9,997 nt of DNA, taken from NCBI GenBank assembly GCA_021741285.1, contig JAIOYD010000033.1, positions 1-9,997 on the forward strand, in the 5' to 3' direction. The translations under genes and the position numbers were made by a program. This DNA comes from Rickettsiaceae bacterium. Lineage in GTDB: Bacteria; Pseudomonadota; Alphaproteobacteria; Rickettsiales; Rickettsiaceae. Within the stretch, counting starts at the first letter, position 1, and every line of letters starts with the position of its first letter. Of this stretch, positions 5,262 through 9,997 are shown piece by piece. Under the pieces are notes generated by a model that did not search any database, was not told the DNA's origin, and was given only the letters and a program-made list of their open reading frames with translations.

Positions 5262-5552
5262 TTAAATTAAATCATTAATAATTTTATCTATTTCTTGGCA
5301 TAAAATTTCTCTGACTATTTTTTGTTGGCTTTTATTAGTCCTATCTGAAATATATTTAATTTTTAATATATATTCTTCAGATAACTTAGCTGTAAAAACT
5401 TTCTGCAAATCTTTCCTTACTAAAGGATCTAACCAAGGCAAATTATTTTCTATTTTATTATTTTCAGAAGCTTTTCTTTTTTCTGCGCCTAATATAAATT
5501 CTTCTACAGGTTGTTTACTTGGTGGATGAGAGGTGATTTTATTTACTTGCAT
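5262..5552 (-). CDS. Ribbon-helix-helix partition partner of ParA (ParG-like)
   Basis: A 96-aa basic protein. An upstream ATG at 5564 is in frame, but ATG 5552 follows AGGTG at a good spacing, so I take 5552. The start lies inside the 3' end of parA (overlap 14 bp), so the two genes are translationally coupled. The N-terminal half (about 1-40) is polar and probably disordered. The C-terminal part has a beta-strand ([20 protein letters not shown]) followed by two helices with a turn ([20 protein letters not shown]), the layout of RHH DNA-binding proteins. Family knowledge: in type Ib partition loci a small ParA is followed by an RHH protein that binds the centromere/operator and stimulates the ParA ATPase. 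No ParB-type HTH gene is present, which supports this role. I recognise the fold pattern, not the exact family. Confidence 0.65.
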   Translation of the reverse strand: MQVNKITSHPPSKQPVEEFILGAEKRKASENNKIENNLPWLDPLVRKDLQKVFTAKLSEEYILKIKYISDRTNKSQQKIVREILCQEIDKIINDLI

Positions 5553-6189
5553 TAAACACCTCATTATATAGCATTGTAATTTCTGATACCGCTTTAGGAT
5601 CTTGTTTGTCTAACTCTATAATTGCTAAACCACCCTTGGCTGCTTTACGATAACAAATTCTTTCTTTTAAAATCAAGGCCGATAAAGTCAAGTATTCAAA
5701 ATCTGTTAATACCGATCTAGCTTCGCCAACTTCGTTTACTATGGGATTAGTAGTAGCTCGATTTATTAATACATAGGGATTTAAATCTGGATTAAAGCCT
5801 TTAGCTTGAGATACAAGATCATTAATTATACTTAAAGTCCAAATATCAAACTGCGAAGCTTGAACAGGAACGTACATAAGATCAGCTATAGTCATTGCAG
5901 ATCTTAATTCTACGCTATCCCTCCCTCCTGCATCTATTATTATATCTTCATACCTTTTTTTAAAATCTCTGATATCCGAAGCTAAGTTACTTCCAAATTT
6001 TTGTACATTGGGAACTCGCGTTTTTACGTTATGCATATCTCTAATGTCCGACCAAGCACTGGCACTACCCTGTTTATCCGTATCAATTAGTAAAATATCA
6101 TGCCCTTTTATAGCCCGCATTGCCGCTAAATTAGTAGCTATAGTAGTTTTACCTGTACCGCCTTTTTCTCCACCTATCAAGACTATCAT
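5539..6189 (-). CDS. parA: ParA-family partition ATPase, small (type Ib, ParF-like)
   Basis: A 216-aa P-loop ATPase that segregates plasmid copies by ATP-dependent binding to the nucleoid. Deviant Walker [12 protein letters not shown], residues 6-16, with the signature Lys9 and Lys14. Walker A': [13 protein letters not shown] with D36 and D38. Walker B: IIIDAGG with D86. There is no N-terminal HTH extension, so it is a type Ib protein like ParF (about 206 aa) rather than P1 ParA. Ribosome-site-like AGAAG lies about 10 bp upstream of ATG 6189. It is co-transcribed and overlapping with the RHH gene downstream. The gene is divergent from the tandem-HTH gene across a repeat-rich region, the likely centromere and operator. 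No key residue is missing. Confidence 0.93.
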   Translation of the reverse strand: MIVLIGGEKGGTGKTTIATNLAAMRAIKGHDILLIDTDKQGSASAWSDIRDMHNVKTRVPNVQKFGSNLASDIRDFKKRYEDIIIDAGGRDSVELRSAMTIADLMYVPVQASQFDIWTLSIINDLVSQAKGFNPDLNPYVLINRATTNPIVNEVGEARSVLTDFEYLTLSALILKERICYRKAAKGGLAIIELDKQDPKAVSEITMLYNEVFNASK

Positions 6190-6225
6190 TTATACTTACT
6201 TCTATTATATTAATACATGGCACTA

Positions 6226-6309
6226 TACATGTAATGTAATGTTATGTAAACATCTTTTATAACATTACATGTGTAGCGTTGTTATTACATGTAATGTAAT
6301 GTTATGTAA
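6226..6309. repeat. Iteron-like direct and inverted repeats upstream of parA
   Basis: Two identical 24-bp copies, at 6226-6249 and 6286-6309, begin TACATGTAATGTAATGTTAT and end GTAA, exactly 60 bp apart. An inverted partial copy, AACATTACATGT, lies between them (6261-6272), and a further inverted TTACATAAC follows (6315-6323). Spacing and symmetry fit a protein-binding array: a partition centromere bound by the RHH protein, an operator for parA, or origin iterons for Rep. Position upstream of parA, and inside its predicted leader, favours the centromere/operator. Confidence 0.75.
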
Positions 6310-6321
6310 TACAGTTACATA

Positions 6322-6372
6322 ACAAGTGATAATATATAATAACATAACATGTTATTATATATTATCACTTGT
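6322..6372. promoter_or_regulatory. 51-bp near-perfect palindrome between parA and the HTH gene
   Basis: Two 24-bp arms (6322-6345, starting ACAAGTGATAATATATAATA; 6349-6372, ending ATATATTATCACTTGT) are exact reverse complements around the 3-bp spacer AAC. The right arm contains the -10 box of the predicted parA promoter, so a bound dimer would shut parA off. The very AT-rich core could also serve as a melting site for replication. The spacer flanks repeat the ACATAACAT motif of the neighbouring iterons. Confidence 0.8.
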
Positions 6373-6390
6373 GCTCGTTCTCCGCGTCAA
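6361..6390 (-). promoter_or_regulatory. Predicted parA promoter
   Basis: On the minus strand TTGACG (6385-6390) and GATAAT (6361-6366) are 18 bp apart, predicting a start near 6354. The transcript would cross the rest of the palindrome and both 24-bp repeats before ATG 6189, a leader of about 165 nt. Confidence 0.55.
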
Positions 6391-6463
6391 GTATAGTATT
6401 TGCTGTCAACTTACCTAGTAAACACTTAAATAACTTTCAACAATTATAGGTATAAAACTGATA

Positions 6464-6979
6464 ATGATAACGGGATTTCAATTAAGAGCAGCGAAGTCAG
6501 TGCTTGGTCTAACCGCAAAAGAAATAGCAGAAGAAGTTGGTATTCATCCAGCTACTATAATACGTTTATGTAGTACAAAGAATATGGCATACCTACCTTG
6601 TAACAGTAAAAATATAGTATCGTTAATTGCTTTTTTTAAAGTACAAAATATAAGTTTTAATAATGACAGTATAATAAATAGTGTTACTATGAATCTCAGT
6701 CTTAGTACGGTTCATACAGAAAATAAAATGACTAGATTCCAACTAAAGGCGGCTAGAATTGCTACATATTTAACACAAGAAGGTTTAAGTTCTTATCTAA
6801 AAATATCTTCATCTACTCTCAGTTTATTAGAAAATTTACAAAATAATGAATATATAGAAACTTCCAAGATAGATACCTATGCATTAAAAAGATTTTTTAA
6901 ACATATAGGTGTTATTTTCCCTAATGATCTATCAGTGGCATTAACAAAAGATCCAGCTTTTGTGGCTAAAAAAAGCTAA
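6464..6979 (+). CDS. Tandem helix-turn-helix regulator (internally duplicated XRE-like domains)
   Basis: A 171-aa protein made of two copies of one domain. Copy 1 (about 1-68): TGFQLRAAKSVLGLTAKEIA, EEVGIHPATIIRL, ending FFKVQNISFNND. Copy 2 (89-155): TRFQLKAARIATYLTQEGLS, SYLKISSSTLSLLE, ending FFKHIGVIFPND. Each resembles the XRE-type unit common in alphaproteobacteria ('..G.QIRAAR.LLG.sQ.eLA...gvs..Ti...E... i...L...Gv.F'). The second recognition helix is serine-rich (SSSTLS), the first less so. The linker (69-88) is polar. The gene lies between the parA control region and rep, transcribed toward rep, so it may control one or both. Two DNA-reading heads in one chain would suit the paired repeats nearby. 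The start at 6464 lacks a strong ribosome site. Role inferred only. Confidence 0.7.
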   Translation: MITGFQLRAAKSVLGLTAKEIAEEVGIHPATIIRLCSTKNMAYLPCNSKNIVSLIAFFKVQNISFNNDSIINSVTMNLSLSTVHTENKMTRFQLKAARIATYLTQEGLSSYLKISSSTLSLLENLQNNEYIETSKIDTYALKRFFKHIGVIFPNDLSVALTKDPAFVAKKS

Positions 6980-6987
6980 AATACTAG

Positions 6988-7016
6988 TTGACGCCAAAAA
7001 CAATAAATTATATGTT
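6988..7016 (+). promoter_or_regulatory. Predicted rep promoter
   Basis: TTGACG (6988-6993) and TATGTT (7011-7016) are separated by 17 bp, placing the start near 7023. The resulting rep mRNA would have an untranslated leader of about 220 nt before ATG 7243, unusually long for such a compact replicon and containing the hairpin at 7083-7115. Confidence 0.55.
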
Positions 7017-7077
7017 GTAATACATAGTTATTTAAGAGACTTACTAATAAGCTGGAGACTAATAATTTGGATAAAAT

Positions 7078-7169
7078 ATAAAAAGGTGCTAAGAACGCAG
7101 AGGACTTAACACCTTATTACACAGTTAGTTTCATAAAATAAGATAATCTTGCCCAGATACCTCTTATAT
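7078..7169 (-). ncRNA. Predicted antisense RNA over the rep leader (copy-number control candidate)
   Basis: The minus strand carries a complete transcription unit inside the rep leader: promoter TTGACT-N17-TATATT at 7204-7176, then about 55 nt, then a terminator stem AAGGTGTTAAG / CTTAGCACCTT (7115-7105 with 7093-7083, one mismatch, 11-nt loop) followed directly by TTTTTATATTTT. On the plus strand the same stem is not followed by T residues, so it looks like a terminator only for the antisense direction. No start codon with a ribosome site lies in it. Family knowledge: many theta and rolling-circle plasmids limit Rep synthesis with a short countertranscript against the leader. The promoter and terminator are seen; expression and function are inferred. 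Confidence 0.55.
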
Positions 7170-7175
7170 GTTTGT

Positions 7176-7204
7176 AATATACACTGTTTAGTACAAAAAG
7201 TCAA
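7176..7204 (-). promoter_or_regulatory. Promoter of the predicted antisense RNA
   Basis: TTGACT (minus strand, 7204-7199) and TATATT (7181-7176) with the optimal 17-bp spacer. It differs from the sigma-70 consensus at one base in each box, making it one of the best promoter matches I noticed in the window and stronger-looking than the rep promoter it opposes. Confidence 0.6.
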
Positions 7205-7221
7205 GTATTCTTTGTTTTTTA

Positions 7222-7237
7222 GCTCCATAAAAGGAGT
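7222..7237 (+). promoter_or_regulatory. rep ribosome-binding site inside a small hairpin
   Basis: AAGGAG (7231-7236), 6 bp before the ATG at 7243, is among the best Shine-Dalgarno sequences of the window. CTCC at 7223-7226 can pair with its GGAG (7233-7236), extended by a G-U pair, around a 6-nt loop. This short stem could partly hide the site and make rep translation sensitive to leader folding. Confidence 0.45.
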
Positions 7238-7242
7238 AAAAA

Positions 7243-9801
7243 ATGCAAAATTTATCATTATTTGAGAGTAATTCTCAACCATTTATCATAGATAATCACT
7301 TATCTTTCAACTTTAACGATTACACAACGCTCAACCTCGCTACGTTTCATTCTCTAACAGAGACCAAATCATATACTCCCATCACCGGCTGTGTTCTTGA
7401 ACATGTCCTTACAACTACAAACCTTACTTCTTGCGAGAAACTCTATTACTTAATAGCCGATAGCTTATCTATCATCAGCAAAAATAAAGGTTACGGTAGG
7501 TATTGCGCCCTGCCGAGCGAGGACTGGGCTGAATATCTTGGATGTTCTCGTTCTTTAGTTTTTACTATGCAGCGTAGCTTAGTAAAGAAAGGTTATTTTA
7601 TTATAAACAAAGATTTTGATGAAATAGGTAGAAATAACAGAAACCTTATTACTCCAACTCTTCCTACTTCCGTATTCAATCATTTAAACGAGAAGTTTTT
7701 GGATAGGGCAGGGGATCATACTCCTTATAATCGGTTCGTTGAGTGTAAACGGTCTTATTTAGATAGAACCAAGCTATTTATTAAACTTAATTATGACCTC
7801 CTTAAGATCATTAGTTCTAATGAATATCCAAACTCTAGGCAAAAAGTTATGTGGCTGGGTTTTTATACTAGTTGTTATAAAAACTATATGTTATTGGCAA
7901 AAAAGGGTTTTGGTTTAGGTGGGTATAGTTACAGCGATGATTCTAGTTTTTCTTTTATCACCTCTTACAATGAGCTAGCTGAGTTACATTCTTGTAATAC
8001 TAAGTATATATCTAAAACTATTAAAGCCTTAGAAAAGCTTGGCTTTATAAAAACAAAGAATATTTACATTAGAAAGAAAGGAGGTAGTTATGATGATTGT
8101 ATGGTGCAAGAGAGGCAAGATAAATCCTTATGGAAAATCACTCTATCTCTACCCGCTGAATGTATCTTGGAGCTAGAGAAAATAAAAGACCGCTCTAACT
8201 TAAAACTAAAGGATGTACAAAATGAGTTAGCAGTCGCTGAGAACAATGTTGACCCTAAATTAATTGAAGATTGTTTAATACTCGGTGGTATTAAATTTAA
8301 TTTGAATCTAGAGCAATCTCACCTTTTAAGATCGTTAATAGATGTTGATAGTAACCATAGCGGCTTAGACGGTGATAATATTAATTATGAAGGTAACACA
8401 GGGGATTCTTCCTTACCTCTACCTGATAATTCATACGATGTATCATATGATAAATCCTATATCGATTCTGTAATGGAAGAATTGGATGTTGAAGAGGTTG
8501 GAAAACTAAAAGATAAATTAGAGGACTCATCTGATTTAGATGGTGATAGTCATTCGTTATCCGATGAACCTGAAACTTTATCAACTTCATCTTCTTTAGA
8601 GGAGTTTGATAAAAAAATAGAGAAAAACGATGGAATCAACTCTGACCCTCATGTCGCCAAATCTGGACTACTATTAAATAAAGACCTTATATCAAAAATA
8701 AAAGATATTAAAAGTAACTTAGGGGCTACGCCCAAGGTTCTTTTTAATGATTTGTTAAAGAGGTTTAGTAAGGATGATTGCGAGAAAGTTGTAGGGGGTA
8801 AGAAAGAATGTGAGGGTAGGAGGGGCAGGGAATTTAACATCCATTCAGAGCTAGTTAGGGAGAAGCTTAAGATACTTCCGAAAGATAAAGCCGATAAAGC
8901 TAGAAAATTTGCATATTCTCTTGTTTCTAAGGGTTTGACTAAAGGGTACGCCGCTAGTTTAAGCAAACACGAACTAGCCAAGCAAATGATCCACCATGCG
9001 GCTACTTGGAAACCTACTAAGCTAGAGAATATCTCTAAGGAGAAAGAGATAGATACTGCTTTGTCTGTAGCTTGGAAGAAAATAGTAGGGGGAACGTGGC
9101 AACTACCGCTTGAACTCGCTAAAGCTGAAATATTGCAATATGAGTACAGCCACCACAAGGAAAAATATTTACGTTCTGGAATTCTATCTCATGAAATCTC
9201 TACTCTTGAAGTAGAAGTAGATAAATTACTTGGAGGGTGGTATAATTTAGCGGGGAAAATAATAGAAGGAAGCAAAGTATCACCAGCTCTACATTATGAT
9301 ACAGTTACTCTACCATTGCCCGATTTAGAGTTTAATAAAGAGAGTAAAACAAACGATGAAGAAAGATGGCTTACGATGGTGAATAGTAGCCCAAAATCTC
9401 CTATCATTCTTTCGGGGAGAGCTTATAATAACTACGAAACCAAACTAGTAATTAATGATTACAACCGTAATTTAGCAAAACTAGAGGAAGAGCAGCAATA
9501 TGTAGAAATAATATCGAATAATTATGAATCTAGTCACATAGAAACTATCGGTGATAAAAATTATCATTTAAAGTTCAGGGAAATAGATATCGATACTCGT
9601 AGAAATTTCAGTATTGCTACACAACACATACAAGAAAATACATTAAATAAAAGTATCGCAAGAGCCGGGAGTACAGGAGCTAGTATAGTAATCAATACTA
9701 TTGGTAATAATAAACAATTACAGCAAGAAGTCGATATGGACAAAGGATTTAGAAGAATAGATGAGGCGTTATTCAGTATATTTACTAAAGTTTTATCATA
9801 A
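7243..9801 (+). CDS. Plasmid replication initiator (Rep), two winged-helix domains with long C-terminal extension
   Basis: A protein of about 852 aa, by far the largest here. Domain 1 (about 60-140) has a winged helix: YCALPSEDWAEYLGCSRSLV, then QRSLVKKGYFIINKDFDEIG. Domain 2 (about 168-302) has a second: SFITSYNELAELHSCNTKYI, then SKTIKALEKLGFIKTKNIYI with a basic wing RKKGG. Two winged helices in tandem are the hallmark of theta-type plasmid initiators. An acidic Ser/Asp-rich linker follows (about 365-465), then a Lys-rich helical region (475-680) with KARKFAYSLVSKGLTKGYAA, and a C-terminal part ending in helices. No Walker A/B motif is visible, so it is not a canonical DnaA, although long Rickettsia plasmid initiators are often named DnaA-like. 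Start is fixed by AAGGAG at 7231. It lies downstream of the tandem-HTH gene and is probably under antisense RNA control. Initiator role is well supported; C-terminal function is unknown. Confidence 0.75.
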   Translation: MQNLSLFESNSQPFIIDNHLSFNFNDYTTLNLATFHSLTETKSYTPITGCVLEHVLTTTNLTSCEKLYYLIADSLSIISKNKGYGRYCALPSEDWAEYLGCSRSLVFTMQRSLVKKGYFIINKDFDEIGRNNRNLITPTLPTSVFNHLNEKFLDRAGDHTPYNRFVECKRSYLDRTKLFIKLNYDLLKIISSNEYPNSRQKVMWLGFYTSCYKNYMLLAKKGFGLGGYSYSDDSSFSFITSYNELAELHSCNTKYISKTIKALEKLGFIKTKNIYIRKKGGSYDDCMVQERQDKSLWKITLSLPAECILELEKIKDRSNLKLKDVQNELAVAENNVDPKLIEDCLILGGIKFNLNLEQSHLLRSLIDVDSNHSGLDGDNINYEGNTGDSSLPLPDNSYDVSYDKSYIDSVMEELDVEEVGKLKDKLEDSSDLDGDSHSLSDEPETLSTSSSLEEFDKKIEKNDGINSDPHVAKSGLLLNKDLISKIKDIKSNLGATPKVLFNDLLKRFSKDDCEKVVGGKKECEGRRGREFNIHSELVREKLKILPKDKADKARKFAYSLVSKGLTKGYAASLSKHELAKQMIHHAATWKPTKLENISKEKEIDTALSVAWKKIVGGTWQLPLELAKAEILQYEYSHHKEKYLRSGILSHEISTLEVEVDKLLGGWYNLAGKIIEGSKVSPALHYDTVTLPLPDLEFNKESKTNDEERWLTMVNSSPKSPIILSGRAYNNYETKLVINDYNRNLAKLEEEQQYVEIISNNYESSHIETIGDKNYHLKFREIDIDTRRNFSIATQHIQENTLNKSIARAGSTGASIVINTIGNNKQLQQEVDMDKGFRRIDEALFSIFTKVLS

Positions 9802-9820
9802 CTGAGTTTTTTTATGGTTT

Positions 9821-9997
9821 TTAGCAGATCTTAATGCTACCTTTTATAGCCAAACCCCATTTCCTTCTCCTAGATTTAGCTTGAGACCATTTTGGTTCAA
9901 TAGGATTCAAATCAGGAGAATAAGGCGGTAAGTACTCCAAGATATGACCAGCTTTTTCTATCATAGTTTTTAAATACGGGCTTTTATGGAAACTTGC
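9821..9997 (-). CDS. IS630-family transposase, C-terminal 58 residues (runs off the right edge)
   Basis: Read from the right edge, the frame gives ASFHKSPYLKTMIEKAGHIL, then EYLPPYSPDLNPIEPKWSQA and KSRRRKWGLAIKGSIKIC before TAA at 9821. 'LPPYSPDLNPIE..W' is the diagnostic end of the IS630/Tc1-mariner DDE domain, and the Glu is the third catalytic acid. The last residues are read through the element's own terminal repeat (9845-9858) and about eight codons of flanking DNA, so the true C-terminus may be trimmed or altered. It has the same orientation as the fragment at 1-93. Confidence 0.85.
   Translation of the reverse strand, partial: ASFHKSPYLKTMIEKAGHILEYLPPYSPDLNPIEPKWSQAKSRRRKWGLAIKGSIKIC
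9845..9858 (-). repeat. Terminal inverted repeat, transposase-3' end of the IS630-type element
   Basis: TATAGCCAAACCCC is the exact reverse complement of 138-151. It lies inside the transposase reading frame rather than after its stop. The 43 bp between the rep stop and this repeat hold nothing recognisable. Confidence 0.8.

Noticed and set aside
6008..6262. Plus-strand open frame (84 codons) opposite the parA start
   Set aside because: Antisense to the Walker A region of parA and running into the repeat array; no domain or ribosome site.
6226..6372. Could the repeat array be a CRISPR?
   Set aside because: Only two identical 24-bp copies with inverted partial copies between them, no regular unique spacers and no cas genes.
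7083..7115. Stem considered as a rho-independent terminator for the tandem-HTH gene on the plus strand
   Set aside because: No T-run follows on the plus strand; the T-run follows on the minus strand, so it is assigned to the predicted antisense RNA.
8649..9158. Long minus-strand open frame (169 codons) opposite rep
   Set aside because: It lies wholly antisense to a well-formed rep frame, lacks a ribosome site and encodes a Ser/Leu-rich composition typical of reverse translation of Lys/Glu/Asp-rich coding sequence.
9798..9844. Short minus-strand tail VALRSAKNHKKTQL that looks like the end of a basic protein
   Set aside because: Only 14 codons between the IS630 end and the rep stop, overlapping rep; cannot be assigned to any family.

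Overview
The window is very AT-rich, with short spacers, many insertion-sequence relics and a ParA/Rep pair. It reads as part of a plasmid, or of a plasmid-like integrated region, from an obligate intracellular alphaproteobacterium, most likely Rickettsiaceae (Rickettsia or a close relative). This placement rests on protein style, codon use and gene mix. No database search was possible.

Layout. (1) 1-151: 5' end of an IS630-family element whose transposase runs leftward out of the window. (2) 152-431: 3' half of an IS5-family transposase with its right inverted repeat. (3) 560-3562: a zinc-acquisition block, with the regulator zur (minus) divergent from a His/Cys-rich outer-membrane beta-barrel gene (plus), then a 3' fragment of a CCA-adding-enzyme gene overlapping znuA. 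(4) 3768-5261: an IS graveyard holding the 5' part of an IS5-family transposase with its left inverted repeat, a truncated unidentified (perhaps transposase) gene, a complete IS200/IS605-type tnpA element with matching end hairpins, and two hairpin-rich non-coding relics. (5) 5262-9801: the replicon backbone, with a ribbon-helix-helix partner gene and a small parA (minus), a repeat- and palindrome-filled control region, a tandem-HTH regulator and a long replication initiator (plus). (6) 9821-9997: 3' end of an IS630-family transposase, with the terminal repeat that pairs with the one at the left edge.

How the parts work together. Zur probably represses the barrel gene through an operator overlapping its -10 box, so that under zinc starvation the barrel captures or admits zinc and ZnuA carries it across the periplasm. 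znuB and znuC are absent here, so the permease and ATPase must be encoded elsewhere. The zinc block sits between an IS5-type right end and an IS5-type left end in the same orientation, as expected of a decayed composite transposon. In the backbone, a ParF/ParG-like partition pair is expressed from a promoter buried in a 51-bp palindrome. The rep gene has a roughly 220-nt leader, inside which a promoter and terminator on the opposite strand predict an antisense RNA of about 90 nt, a classical copy-number control layout.

Main points for follow-up are the mobile Zur-controlled zinc island, the predicted antisense RNA over the rep leader, the palindrome/direct-repeat control region, and the non-autonomous hairpin element at 4903-5020.
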